Of a stretch of 64,000 nucleotides of DNA, positions 54,191-63,524 are shown in pieces. The DNA comes from Zobellella maritima (GTDB lineage: Bacteria; Pseudomonadota; Gammaproteobacteria; Enterobacterales; Aeromonadaceae), in the NCBI RefSeq assembly GCF_003075035.1, contig NZ_QCZE01000001.1, positions 1,486,602 through 1,550,601 of the forward strand, read 5' to 3'. The stretch's first letter is position 1; each line of letters starts with the position of its first letter. Position numbers and translations under genes: made by a program. Under the pieces are notes generated by a model. That model did not search any database. It worked only from the letters and a program-made list of their open reading frames with translations, and was not told where the DNA came from.

Positions 54191-55804
54191 TCAACGACCA
54201 CAGGGCAGCGGCGTAATCCCCTCGGCCTCCACTGCAAACTTACCCGCTTGCGGCTGCAGCAGATGGGTCAGGTGATGTCGGCTCAACGCGGCAGACAACT
54301 CGGTCCCCTGCTCACTCTCCAGCGCCGCTGCTTTCAGCTGACGCATAATATCGACCCTATCAAGGCTACCAAGCAACGCCCTGGCCGCGGCAGACAGGAT
54401 ATTAAAGCTTCCCAAGCCCCGCTCGCGGGTTTTACTGTAGCCCTTGATAAGCTCCGGCAATACCGCCAGTTCGCAGGCCAGTGCATAGTCCACCGACACC
54501 GTTTCCTCCAGCTGCTGCAGCCAGTCATTAATCCGTGCCTGTTCGAGCGAGTCCCTTAGGGTATAACGACGCAACGGGCGCATCCTGGCCACCAGATACA
54601 ATGACAGGAAGCCCGCCAGGCTTTGGGTAGAGAGCTTTTTCGGCCCGGCAAACAGCATCTCCAGCAGCCGGCCGGCCCAGCTGGTACGCAGCACCCAGCG
54701 CCCCAGCCTGGTCGGCAGGGTTTCGGCGACTTCTTCCAGGCGGGGATGGAGAAACTCGGTAAAGTAGGACACCTTGTCCGCATTGATGCCCACTTCCTGG
54801 TACAGGCGGGCAAAGCGCCGGGAGCGAGTCTTGATATCGGCTACCCGGATAGTGTCCTCATAGGCCATCCACAGAGCCAGCCTGGAGGCCGCCTCCCGGC
54901 TGAAGCGCCAATCCGTCTGGTCACCGCCCGCGTGAGCATAATCCAGGGCCAGAAGCCTGAGCATGCGCTCGACGTAAAGCCGGGCATAGCGCAGATCGCT
55001 GTGATCCAGCATCCTGCGCACCCCTTCCATTACCGTTGCCGTCAGGGCATCGGGAAAGTCCCGCCGGACGGCCTCCACCAGCCCTTGTATCCCGGCATCG
55101 TTACCCCGGTAATCCCAGCCAGAGAACCCTTCAGCGGTAGTAGCGAGCGCGTCGGCGGCCACGACATCGGGCCCCTGTGCCTGCAAAGCCCCGGCCGCGA
55201 AAGCGGCCAGGCTCTTGTCGACCCCTATGCCTCCCTCACGAATCGCCTGTTCAAATGCCTCACGGGGAAAGGGCAGGGCGCCGCTGCCAAAGATAGCGCC
55301 GAACAGGACGGCACTGATGACACTGCCGGTCTGCTCCGCCACCGCCGCCATATCGAAGCTGATATAACGACGGGCCATTTCCCGCGCCGCCGCATGCACG
55401 GCGTCGGAATCGGCGATGCCATTGCCCAGAGCCTCTTTCTCGGACACCGCATAGGCACGGTGAGACGAGGCGATCAGCGTGGTGCGCTCGGGAGTGACGA
55501 ATTGGCGCTGGATGGCGCGACCGGCTTCCATCAGTTCGGCGGCCACCACCAGGTCGACATCTCCGCTGGCCGGAGACAGGGACAAGACGGGAGCCGGCTC
55601 CCCTGGCGATTGGGAGCCATCGAACAGCTCCAGGTAATAGACGGTGGCGCCGGTTCGCTGGGCCACCCCCGGCACCGAAGATGACTGTACCTGCCAACCG
55701 GCAGCTTCACCCATACCGACTATCCAGTCGGCCAACACGCCGCCGCCCTGCCCGCCCATGGCGGTGATCGCGATATTGATCCGTTTATAGTTGTTCATCA
55801 GCAT
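54191..55804 (-). CDS. iorB: Indolepyruvate ferredoxin oxidoreductase, beta subunit (long form)
   Basis: With IorA it oxidatively decarboxylates arylpyruvates to arylacetyl-CoA and CO2, passing electrons to ferredoxin. The N-terminal 200 residues are the pyruvate ferredoxin oxidoreductase gamma-type domain (NIAITAMGGQGGGVLADWI, SSVPGVAQRTGATVYYLE). A long C-terminal extension (about 230-537) with FSGWDYRGNDAGIQGLVEAV is found in the proteobacterial long form (DUF6537-like). Its start overlaps the iorA stop, so both are made together. The second ATG six bases in is an alternative start. Confidence 0.88.
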   Translation of the reverse strand: MLMNNYKRINIAITAMGGQGGGVLADWIVGMGEAAGWQVQSSSVPGVAQRTGATVYYLELFDGSQSPGEPAPVLSLSPASGDVDLVVAAELMEAGRAIQRQFVTPERTTLIASSHRAYAVSEKEALGNGIADSDAVHAAAREMARRYISFDMAAVAEQTGSVISAVLFGAIFGSGALPFPREAFEQAIREGGIGVDKSLAAFAAGALQAQGPDVVAADALATTAEGFSGWDYRGNDAGIQGLVEAVRRDFPDALTATVMEGVRRMLDHSDLRYARLYVERMLRLLALDYAHAGGDQTDWRFSREAASRLALWMAYEDTIRVADIKTRSRRFARLYQEVGINADKVSYFTEFLHPRLEEVAETLPTRLGRWVLRTSWAGRLLEMLFAGPKKLSTQSLAGFLSLYLVARMRPLRRYTLRDSLEQARINDWLQQLEETVSVDYALACELAVLPELIKGYSKTRERGLGSFNILSAAARALLGSLDRVDIMRQLKAAALESEQGTELSAALSRHHLTHLLQPQAGKFAVEAEGITPLPCGR

Positions 55805-57960
55805 GTTCCCTCCGGCTGATAGCTGGCATGGCGTTTCAGGTCTCGCTGTTGCAGCCAGTGAATGATGCGCTGTGCTATCCGTCTTTTGACGGTTTCCCAG
55901 CGCCCCGGGTTATGCACCACCTCGACCCGGACAAAGGATGGACACAGGATATCCGCATGGACATTTTCGCCGCACAGACCGCAGCCGACGCAGCTGTTGT
56001 CGATGCGGGTAACAGGATCCGCGCGCCAGGGATCCGGATTGGGCTTAATGGTCAGCGAAGGACATCCGGACAGCCGAACACAGGCTCGATCCCCGGTGCA
56101 GGTCTGTTCATCGATGGCAAAACGTGCTTCGGTGACCCGTTTTCCCGCCTTGATATCGGCCCGGCGGCCGCGTTTTTCCCGCCGTTCCCGATTGAGCATG
56201 CACTCGGACTGGGCCACGATCACCTTGGGGCCGACCCCTTTGGTGGTGACCGCCTCACGCAGGGTTTTAAGCATGGCGGACACATCATAGGTCCTGGTCA
56301 GGGTTTTCACCCACTTGACGCCCACCCCCTCCACCGCCCGGGAAATGGGATTATTGGTGGCCCGGTTCGGGTTACTGGCCTTGGAGGAAAGGATATCCTG
56401 GCCGCCCGTCGCCGCCGTGTAGGCATTATCGATGATCAGGTTGACGCCGTTGCTTTTGTTAAAAACCGCATTCCCCACGCCGCTGGTCAGGCCGTTATGC
56501 CAGAAGCCACCGTCGCCCATGATGGCAATGGGCGGCTTGTCCGACTCGACATTGAAGGCCGAGGCCGAGGCGCCGCCGAGGCCATAGCCCATGGTGGTGG
56601 CGCCGAGATTGAAGGGCGGTAGTATCGAAAACAGGTGGCAGCCAATGTCACAGCTGATATGAAAGTCACCCCTTTCCTTTTCCAGCAGCTTGATGGCGGA
56701 AAAAATCGGCCGCTCGGGACAACCGGTACAGAAACCGGCGGGCCGTGCCGGTACCACCTCGGTCAGTGCCGCCACCGACAGCGGCTGACGGGGAACAAAC
56801 GAGATGGATACCTCATCCTGCAACAGATCCCGGGTATGCTGCTGCAGGAAGTTGCGGATCCCCTTTTTCAGCACATCGCAGCTATATTCTCCTACCCGCG
56901 GGAGCACGGCTTTACCGCACAGCACCGTCTTGCAGCCCGAACGCACAAGAATGCTGTTGAGCTCGTGCTCGATAAACTCGGGATTGCCCTCTTCTATAAG
57001 CAGCACCGCCGATTTGCCGGCGACAAACTGCAGCAGCTCGTCCTCAACCAGCGGGAAGGCGACATTCATCACATACATGGGCAGCTGGGAACGTCCGTAG
57101 GCGTCGGCCAGGCCAAGGTGCTCCAGGGCGCGGATAGTCGTGTTATAGCTCCCGCCCTGGACGATTATGCCCACATCTTCCCGCTCCCCCGCAAAAAACT
57201 CATTCAATTTATGTTGCTTGATAAAGGCGATCGCCGCCGGTAGCCGCTGTTCGACTTTTTCCTGTTCATGTACGAAGGTAGCCGGAGGCAACACGATGCG
57301 GCTCAGATCCCGCTGGGGGTTAGTCAATGCCTGTTGCAGGGTGAATTCCGGTCTGATGTTGTCCTTGGCGATAAACTGGCCGTGCACATGGCAGGCGCGA
57401 ATACGCAGCTGTACCATCACCGGAGTATTGCTCGCCTCCGACAGCTCGAAACTCTTTTCGACGGCATCCACTATGCTGGGCAGATTGGGCCGCGGATCCA
57501 GCAGCCAGATATGGGATTTCATCGCGAAGGCGTGGGTGCGCTCCTGCATGATGGAAGAACCTTCACCGTAGTCTTCGCCGATGATGATCACGGCACCACC
57601 GGTCACCCCGCCCGATGCCAAATTCGCCAGGGCATCGGAGGCGACATTGGTCCCCACGGTCGACTTCCAGGTCACGGCACCGCGCAACGGATAGTTGACC
57701 GATGCGGACAGCATGGCTGCGGCGGTTGCTTCGCTGGCACTGGTCTCAAAGTGAACCCCCATATCATCGAGGATCTCTTCCTTGGCGTCGGCCAGGACAT
57801 CCATCAGGTGCGAAATAGGCGAACCCTGGTAGCCACCAACATAGGATACGCCCGACTGGAGCAACGCCTTGGTCACCGCCAGGATACCCTCGCCATGAAA
57901 TAGCTCCCCCTGGCCTGCGTGCAGCTTTTTTACTTCCCTTTCAAACGAACGTTCTGCCAT
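55798..57960 (-). CDS. iorA: Indolepyruvate ferredoxin oxidoreductase, alpha subunit
   Basis: This 720-residue subunit carries thiamine diphosphate and iron-sulfur centres. The N-terminal domain has GGYQGSPISHLMDVL and ASEATAAAMLSASVNYPLRG; the ThDP-binding part has CPERPIFSAIKLLE and IMGDGGFWHNGL...NNLIIDN-type residues around 490-520; the C-terminal 4Fe-4S ferredoxin domain has CTGDRACVRLSGCPSL and CVGCGLCGENVHADILC. It lies 5 bases after the FMN dehydrogenase gene. Aromatic 2-oxo acids (indolepyruvate, phenylpyruvate, hydroxyphenylpyruvate) are the known substrates of the family. Confidence 0.93.
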   Translation of the reverse strand: MAERSFEREVKKLHAGQGELFHGEGILAVTKALLQSGVSYVGGYQGSPISHLMDVLADAKEEILDDMGVHFETSASEATAAAMLSASVNYPLRGAVTWKSTVGTNVASDALANLASGGVTGGAVIIIGEDYGEGSSIMQERTHAFAMKSHIWLLDPRPNLPSIVDAVEKSFELSEASNTPVMVQLRIRACHVHGQFIAKDNIRPEFTLQQALTNPQRDLSRIVLPPATFVHEQEKVEQRLPAAIAFIKQHKLNEFFAGEREDVGIIVQGGSYNTTIRALEHLGLADAYGRSQLPMYVMNVAFPLVEDELLQFVAGKSAVLLIEEGNPEFIEHELNSILVRSGCKTVLCGKAVLPRVGEYSCDVLKKGIRNFLQQHTRDLLQDEVSISFVPRQPLSVAALTEVVPARPAGFCTGCPERPIFSAIKLLEKERGDFHISCDIGCHLFSILPPFNLGATTMGYGLGGASASAFNVESDKPPIAIMGDGGFWHNGLTSGVGNAVFNKSNGVNLIIDNAYTAATGGQDILSSKASNPNRATNNPISRAVEGVGVKWVKTLTRTYDVSAMLKTLREAVTTKGVGPKVIVAQSECMLNRERREKRGRRADIKAGKRVTEARFAIDEQTCTGDRACVRLSGCPSLTIKPNPDPWRADPVTRIDNSCVGCGLCGENVHADILCPSFVRVEVVHNPGRWETVKRRIAQRIIHWLQQRDLKRHASYQPEGTC

Positions 57961-57965
57961 AACCG

Positions 57966-59150
57966 CTATTCTCCTGCGCCCTTAATGTAACCTGATTGTG
58001 CCGTGGAACCGGTATGCCAGCGCTTCAGCCCGGCGATATCGGGGCACCCCATCATCTGCATCGCGTTTTCCAGTTCATCGCTGAGCATATCTATTGCGTG
58101 CCCCGCCCCCACCTGGCCCAGGGCCGCCACCCCATACATAAAAGTCCGCCCCAGCAGGGCAAAATCGGCGCCCTGGGCGATGGCCCGTGCCACATCCAGG
58201 CCGGAGCGCAGGCCGCTGTCGATGATCAGCGGAAAATCGTTCCCGACTGCCCGGCGGATATCCGGCAATACTCCCAGGGTCGAAGGACAGCTATCGAGCT
58301 GACGGCCGCCGTGATTGGAAATCACGATACCGTCGATCCCCAGCTCTCGGCAGCGCAGCGCGTCTTCCGCGCGCAGCACCCCTTTTACCAGCAGTCGGCC
58401 GGGCCAGCGCTGGCGGTATTGCACCAGCCGTGCCCAGGGCACTCGTCCCGCAATCTTTGCCGGCAAATAGTCATTCGAATGACGCCGATAAGGCTGCAGG
58501 TTCTTGAAACCCGGCGGCCCCCGGCGGGCATGGCTCAGTGTCCAGACGGGGTGGCGCATCATATCCAGCAGGACACGTCCCCCCAGCCGGGGCGGCAGCG
58601 ACAGTCCGTTGCGCATATCCAGTTCGCGTCGTCCGCCAACCGGGACATCCACGGTGACCATCAGCACCTGATAGCCGGCTGCACCGGCCCGCGCCATTAT
58701 GTCCTGCTCTATGGCGCCATCACTGAAGGGATAGAGCTGGAACCAAGCCATTTCCCCGGCCAGCCTCGCCACCTCTTCAAGGCTGCTGGTCGCGAACGTG
58801 CTGGCCGTCACCGGACAGCCGGCCTGCCTGGCCGCCTGCGCCAGAAACTCGACGGTTCTGGGCCAGATCAGCCCATCCAGGCCGATGGGGGCGATGCCGA
58901 ACGGCAGCCGGTAATGTCGACCGAATAAAGTGGTCCCCAGGTCAACCTCCTGGCAGTCGTTGAAACAGCGCGGCGTCAGCGTCACTTGTTCAAACGCCGC
59001 CATATTGCGGCCCAGACTGCATTGCCGCCCACTGCCGCCCTGCAGATAGTCAAATACAAAATTAGGCAGCCGCGCCGCTGCCTGCTGTTCCAGGTACCCC
59101 GAAGAAGGAAAGCGTCGCATCAAGGTATTATCAGACATGCTCAAATCCAT
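57966..59150 (-). CDS. FMN-dependent 2-hydroxy-acid dehydrogenase
   Basis: This 394-residue enzyme belongs to the lactate/mandelate dehydrogenase and glycolate oxidase family, which oxidises 2-hydroxy acids to 2-oxo acids. Motifs: FVFDYLQGGSG, GIAPIGLDGLIWP, the active histidine in VISNHGGRQLDSCPS and DSGLRSGLDVARAIAQGADF. It stands just upstream of iorAB, which consumes 2-oxo acids, so the likely substrate is an aryl-lactate (or mandelate). The start may be M5 at 59138. A MITE-like element lies between it and the TRAP genes. Confidence 0.92.
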   Translation of the reverse strand: MDLSMSDNTLMRRFPSSGYLEQQAAARLPNFVFDYLQGGSGRQCSLGRNMAAFEQVTLTPRCFNDCQEVDLGTTLFGRHYRLPFGIAPIGLDGLIWPRTVEFLAQAARQAGCPVTASTFATSSLEEVARLAGEMAWFQLYPFSDGAIEQDIMARAGAAGYQVLMVTVDVPVGGRRELDMRNGLSLPPRLGGRVLLDMMRHPVWTLSHARRGPPGFKNLQPYRRHSNDYLPAKIAGRVPWARLVQYRQRWPGRLLVKGVLRAEDALRCRELGIDGIVISNHGGRQLDSCPSTLGVLPDIRRAVGNDFPLIIDSGLRSGLDVARAIAQGADFALLGRTFMYGVAALGQVGAGHAIDMLSDELENAMQMMGCPDIAGLKRWHTGSTAQSGYIKGAGE

Positions 59151-59161
59151 TGGCTCGGCGT

Positions 59162-59293
59162 TAAATAACTGATGTTAATACCGCTACATTTGGCGGATGG
59201 CAGTACAAAGTCAGGAGCCGGCAAACAAACCGTCGGCTGCCCATCGGCATTCAGCCCTGACTTTGGTGACATAATTAGGATCAGTGACGTAAA
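59162..59293. repeat. MITE-like element, copy 3 (about 132 bp)
   Basis: The left end TAAATAACTGATGTTAATACC and inner AAAGTCAGGA match copy 1 at 35279 onward; the right end, read in reverse, gives CACTGATCCTAATTATGTCACC and AAAGTCAGGGCTGAATGC, matching the right end of copy 1 (ACTGTTCCTAATTGTGCTAC, AAATCAGGATCGAATGC). It has a shorter interior. It separates the FMN dehydrogenase gene from the TRAP genes on the same strand. Confidence 0.75.
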
Positions 59294-59325
59294 ACGCTGT
59301 GGTTAATACCGGTTAACGTGAGCTG

Positions 59326-60291
59326 TTAACCGCCGAAACTGGCTTTCAGCTGCTGCACATATTGGGGGCTCAATTGCTCCACCGCCTGCCAGCCGGCCTG
59401 CTGCGAGATATTCCTGAAACGCCTCGCCTGCTCGCCCGACAAGACGACAGCCTCGATTCCGGCTGCAGCCTGCTGCTGTTTCTCCGCCTCGGCGTCGGCC
59501 GCCGCCCCGCTGTTGAGGGATTCGACCCAGGCTACCTGCTTGTTCAGAAACTCACGCTGGGCGTTATCCAGCTGTTCCCAGGCGTTCTGATTCATAAACA
59601 GGCTCACTTCCACATTGTAAAAACCGGGCTCAACCCGATACCGGGTTTTCTCCTGCCAACCCAAATCAAATATACCCACCGATGGCCAGCCATAACCGTC
59701 CACCACGCCCCGCTCCAGGGCGGTAAAGACTTCGCCCGGCGCCACCTGCAGCGGTGTGGCTCCCAATTCCTGGAAGAAAGAACGGTATACGGGCACGCCT
59801 CTTAGTTTCAGGCCGGAGAAATCCACAGAGTCGATTTTTTTATTGGTATAAACATGATATTCAAGGCCATCGGACAGCCGCGCCAGCCACACCATATTGG
59901 CTTTGTCGCGATGAATCTTGTCCATCAGCGCATACCCCCCATTATCCCTGAGCTCCGACATGGGTTTATCCGTCAAGGTCATTGCCAGGGTTTCCGGCAC
60001 CATATTGGCGTGAAACACCCCTGTGGTATTGGCCATATCAACCACACCGGCCCGCACCGAATTACCGACCTCAAATGGCGGCATCGACTCTGGCCCGCCG
60101 ATAACGTTAATTTGAAGCAGCCCCTTGCCTTCGGCATTGACCTTTTCAACAAACTGATTGAAGCGCTGATTGAAATAGGTGTCCTGACTAAATGCGGTCA
60201 CCGCTTTCAAGGTAATTTCTTCTGCCTGCACCAAGGCGGGGGTCAGTGTCAGCACACTACAACAGATGACTGTTTTAAATTTATTGTTCAT
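59326..60291 (-). CDS. TRAP transporter solute-binding protein (DctP type)
   Basis: This 321-residue periplasmic binding protein has a signal peptide (cleaved after VQAE) and the DctP fold, with the ligand arginine in KLRGVPVYRSFFQELGATP. It delivers an organic acid to the adjacent TRAP permease. It is the third gene after the small and large membrane subunits. The ligand is likely a carboxylate, and the downstream genes suggest an aryl 2-hydroxy acid. Confidence 0.92.
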   Translation of the reverse strand: MNNKFKTVICCSVLTLTPALVQAEEITLKAVTAFSQDTYFNQRFNQFVEKVNAEGKGLLQINVIGGPESMPPFEVGNSVRAGVVDMANTTGVFHANMVPETLAMTLTDKPMSELRDNGGYALMDKIHRDKANMVWLARLSDGLEYHVYTNKKIDSVDFSGLKLRGVPVYRSFFQELGATPLQVAPGEVFTALERGVVDGYGWPSVGIFDLGWQEKTRYRVEPGFYNVEVSLFMNQNAWEQLDNAQREFLNKQVAWVESLNSGAAADAEAEKQQQAAAGIEAVVLSGEQARRFRNISQQAGWQAVEQLSPQYVQQLKASFGG

Positions 60292-60342
60292 CTACTTTCT
60301 CCATGTGATTTTTAACCGCTTCCTATTAGGGGGCGGAGCGAA

Positions 60343-61662
60343 TTAACCCATCAGGCCGGGGAGCCCGGTTGCCAACCATGGCAGCAATAAAATAAACGCA
60401 AGCACCACGCCTTCAATCAGCAGGAAAGGCACGGCAGAGGCATAGATTTGCGGTAAGCGTACAGAAGCGGGGGCGACACTTTGCATCACCATCAACAGCA
60501 GGCCGAAGGGCGGGGTCAGCAGGCCCATTTCCATGGTGATCAACATCATCACCCCCAGCCAAATAGGTTCTATGCCGGCGGCATTGGCCAGTGGAATAAA
60601 AAACGGCAAGGTGATCATCATCATGCTCACCTGGTCGATGACACAGCCCATCAGCAGGATAATCGCCAGCATGCCGATCACCAGCCAGAAGGGAGTCAGG
60701 CCATAATCGGACACCACCGAGAGCAAGCCACCGGTCGCACCCGAAAAGCTCAGCTGTTGAGAGAAGGCCGTGGATGCCACCAGCACGAACAGTATGATTA
60801 CCGATATACGGGCGGTCTCCAGCAAGGCGCGGGCCAGGTTCTTTACGGTAAGCACACCATAGGCCAGGGTTGCCAGCACCGCGGACAGGGCGCCGATCGC
60901 CGCCGATTCCGTGGGTGAAGCCCAGCCCGCCAGCATGCTGCCGACCACCGCCACGAAAATACCCAGCAAAGGCACTACGTCACGCAAGAATGGCCACCAG
61001 CGCTGCCGGCGAGTCAAGGGTTCCCGCTCTTCCTGCTGCTCACCGGCGTCGTTTTTAGCCAGGGACGAACGGATAACCACATAGCCGAGAAAACCGATGG
61101 CCATCAGCAAACCGGGCACTATGCCCCCGACCAGCAGGCCGGTAATGGAAACACCGGCCAGGCTGCCCAGCATCACCGCCAGCGCCGAGGGCGGGATCAG
61201 CATGGCGATGCCGCCGACAGCCATGATGGGTCCCATGGCCAGGGTGGGGTGGTAGCCGCGCTTGAGCATTTCCGGCAACAAGGCACTGCCCATCATCGCC
61301 GTATTGGCAATGGTCGATCCCGACAGGGCGGCAAAGGTGGTGCCACCGAGAATAGACACGATCGACAACTGGCCAGGTACCCGCGCTATCAGGCGCTCGA
61401 TGCTGGAAATGGCCCGAAACGCCAGTCCGGTATGAAACAGCAGCTCGCCCATCATCACAAACAGCGGGATAGGGGTCAGTGAAAAGCTGGAGACCGAGCC
61501 GACCGAGTTGCGCACCAGCTGGCCGATGCCGGCCTCTCCCCCCATGAATAACCAGGCACCCAGCAGATTGACACTGAGAAAGCTGAACGCCACCGGGACC
61601 CCGACCAGCATCAGGCCAAACAGGGAGCCCAGCATGATCAGTAACGCCATATACCATTCCAT
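60343..61662 (-). CDS. TRAP transporter large permease subunit (DctM type)
   Basis: This 439-residue membrane protein with about twelve helices drives sodium-linked import. Typical family stretches are MMGSALLPEMLKRGYHP, GGIAMLIPPSALAVMLG and LLTPPFGLLLMVMQS. It overlaps the start of the small subunit stop by one base (ATGGA region at 61662), so it is coupled to it, and it is followed by the binding-protein gene. Confidence 0.94.
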   Translation of the reverse strand: MEWYMALLIMLGSLFGLMLVGVPVAFSFLSVNLLGAWLFMGGEAGIGQLVRNSVGSVSSFSLTPIPLFVMMGELLFHTGLAFRAISSIERLIARVPGQLSIVSILGGTTFAALSGSTIANTAMMGSALLPEMLKRGYHPTLAMGPIMAVGGIAMLIPPSALAVMLGSLAGVSITGLLVGGIVPGLLMAIGFLGYVVIRSSLAKNDAGEQQEEREPLTRRQRWWPFLRDVVPLLGIFVAVVGSMLAGWASPTESAAIGALSAVLATLAYGVLTVKNLARALLETARISVIILFVLVASTAFSQQLSFSGATGGLLSVVSDYGLTPFWLVIGMLAIILLMGCVIDQVSMMMITLPFFIPLANAAGIEPIWLGVMMLITMEMGLLTPPFGLLLMVMQSVAPASVRLPQIYASAVPFLLIEGVVLAFILLLPWLATGLPGLMG

Positions 61663-62195
61663 TACTGTACCTCCGACTCGACGTCAGGCTGTTTCAGTAA
61701 CCGCCGCATAAACTCCAGCGTCAACAGGGTAAATCCGAATATCATCGGCAGGTTCAGCCACCATTCGGGAAATACCAGCACCTTGAATATCAAACCGCCC
61801 TGCTCGGCACTGTCCAGGGTTACCATGACGCTATACCAGGTCAGCACGGCGCAAATAATACTGCCTAACAGATCACTGCCCCGTTCAAAAAACATCCGAC
61901 AGCGGGGAGGCATCATCCGCAGGCTGATATCGATACGGATATGGTCGCCGCAATATAACAGCCAGGGAGCAGCCAACATGGTTGCCGACATCAGCAGATA
62001 CTCCGAGGCTTCCATGGTCCAGGGCAGTGAGATATGAGTCAGGTTACGCAACACAATATCGCTGCATACCAATACCGCCATTCCGGCAAACATGATGGCG
62101 GCAAACAGACCACAACCGGTTAGCAGGCAATGGTAATAGCGATCAAAAGCAACGGTATTGGGGATATCAATTACCTTATCCATAAATGACTCCAT
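61662..62195 (-). CDS. TRAP transporter small permease subunit (DctQ type)
   Basis: This 177-residue protein has four membrane helices and the DctQ pattern (LPWTMEASEYLLMSATMLAAPWLL). It is the small membrane part of the TRAP transporter and lies first in the dctQ-dctM-dctP order. The start MESFMDKVIDIPN could be M5 (62183). Confidence 0.9.
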   Translation of the reverse strand: MESFMDKVIDIPNTVAFDRYYHCLLTGCGLFAAIMFAGMAVLVCSDIVLRNLTHISLPWTMEASEYLLMSATMLAAPWLLYCGDHIRIDISLRMMPPRCRMFFERGSDLLGSIICAVLTWYSVMVTLDSAEQGGLIFKVLVFPEWWLNLPMIFGFTLLTLEFMRRLLKQPDVESEVQ

Positions 62196-62263
62196 TCAAT
62201 TATTATCGATTCCATTATTTCGATTGATGGACGCCGAATGCGCCATCAGGCTAGTGATGATAT

Positions 62264-62692
62264 TTAGATAGTGGCCGCCGTAGGGTCCGTTAGATATTCC
62301 TGCATTTTTTTTCTGATCCCATCCGGAATAGATAACTTGTTTACCTGCCTGCCAATGGTGGTAAAACAGAGCACTATCTGCGCGTCAAGAATAGGCTGAC
62401 CCAGTTGCTCGCCACTGATATTAATCTCAAAGGAACTGTCCCCCACCTTCAAACACCTCAGTGTCAGAGAAAGTGTTTCCCCCTGGCGGCAGGGATGCAT
62501 GAAAGTGATATTCAAATTGATGGTAGGAACCCCTGCCCCCAAACGGTTTCCCATTTCTTCAAATGGGTATCCCATTACCTTGAACCAGTCCTCAACCATA
62601 TCGTTGAGAATTTCCAGATACCTTGGATAAAATACAATACCAGCCGGGTCGCAGTGCCTGAATCGTATTATCTCTTCTTTATGAAAGGCCAT
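62264..62692 (-). CDS. Acyl-CoA thioesterase of the 4-hydroxybenzoyl-CoA type
   Basis: This 142-residue hot-dog fold thioesterase shows the active-site motif RFRHCDPAGIVFYPRYLEIL, with the catalytic aspartate in CDPAG. Such enzymes release aromatic acids from CoA, e.g. 4-hydroxybenzoyl-CoA, benzoyl-CoA or 2-aminobenzoyl-CoA thioesters. It is between the MarR and TRAP genes on the same strand, so it may cut the arylacetyl-CoA made by IorAB, or prevent CoA trapping. The substrate is inferred. Confidence 0.88.
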   Translation of the reverse strand: MAFHKEEIIRFRHCDPAGIVFYPRYLEILNDMVEDWFKVMGYPFEEMGNRLGAGVPTINLNITFMHPCRQGETLSLTLRCLKVGDSSFEINISGEQLGQPILDAQIVLCFTTIGRQVNKLSIPDGIRKKMQEYLTDPTAATI

Positions 62693-62725
62693 GCACTCAC
62701 CCCACGGATTATCGACGACGTCATG

Positions 62726-63169
62726 TTATTTTGTTCTCTCTTTCAGGATCCTGCTCATTTTGAATAAATGCTGATACAGGACATCCAGGTCTTCGGCACT
62801 CATGTCCGCCAGCACCTCTGAAATCCAGCTTTTATGGGCCGAGGCCATGCGTGCAAAGGTCTCGGCACCTTGTTCCGTCAGGCTGATCAACTTGACCCGG
62901 CGATCTTCCACCTGAGCTTGTCGCTCTACCAGGCCGTCACGTTCGAGGCGATCCACCACGCCGGTAATGTTGCCGTTCGATACTTTCATCCGTTGGGACA
63001 GGGCGGACATTTTTTCCGTCCCGCCCGCATGATGCAATGCCGCCATCAGGTCGAACTGAGGCAGGGTGACATTGAATTTCTGTATAAACAGCGTGCGTAA
63101 TTCCTGCTCAATCAGCGCCGTGTTGGACAACATCCTGAACCAGGCCTTGAGTGCGATTTCGTCTTTCAT
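62726..63169 (-). CDS. MarR-family regulator of the TRAP/thioesterase operon
   Basis: This 147-residue winged-helix protein has MKVSNGNITGVVDRLERDGLVERQAQVEDRRVKLISLTEQG, the MarR DNA-binding wing. It is the first gene of the same-strand block with the thioesterase, TRAP, FMN dehydrogenase and ior genes. MarR proteins near aromatic CoA genes are commonly released by aryl-CoA ligands, so autoregulation of the block is likely. Confidence 0.9.
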   Translation of the reverse strand: MKDEIALKAWFRMLSNTALIEQELRTLFIQKFNVTLPQFDLMAALHHAGGTEKMSALSQRMKVSNGNITGVVDRLERDGLVERQAQVEDRRVKLISLTEQGAETFARMASAHKSWISEVLADMSAEDLDVLYQHLFKMSRILKERTK

Positions 63170-63524
63170 ACCTTTACCACTTTCTCTCGAAACAAAGATT
63201 GCTGCTGGTGTTGGCCTCCTCGTTTCACAGGTGATGGTTCCTGGCCCGGGAGTCCTTTTGTTAATTTACTTTACACCAATATATTTAATACTTAAAACAT
63301 TTATGTGTGAAATTAATGCTTATTTTTCCTACTCCGCCAGCGGCCTCTGCGCCAGTGTCCTCAGCCTCGTCAAAGCAAACGGCTGAGCCGGTCCCCTTCC
63401 TCTCCATCAGCGGTAATAAGCAATCCGATTCGCTCCTGGGGTGATGGACCCTTTCCGTAGCAAAGGGTCCATTCGACGGAACACTCCCGGATCTGCTCAA
63501 CGACAGCATCCCCCCTGGCTGGGG
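63170..63524. other. Intergenic stretch between MarR gene and the next TRAP operon
   Basis: About 355 bases without a convincing gene. An AT-rich part at 63255-63325 is the likely promoter region of the marR-thioesterase-TRAP block. A perfect 10-bp hairpin (TGGACCCTTT, loop CCGTAGC, AAAGGGTCCA) lies at 63445-63471, downstream of the partial TRAP gene; it has no U-tract. Confidence 0.5.

Noticed and set aside
63445-63471. Perfect hairpin taken as a terminator for the partial TRAP gene
   Set aside because: The stem is perfect but no T-run follows on the minus strand, so it is listed only as a hairpin in the intergenic entry.
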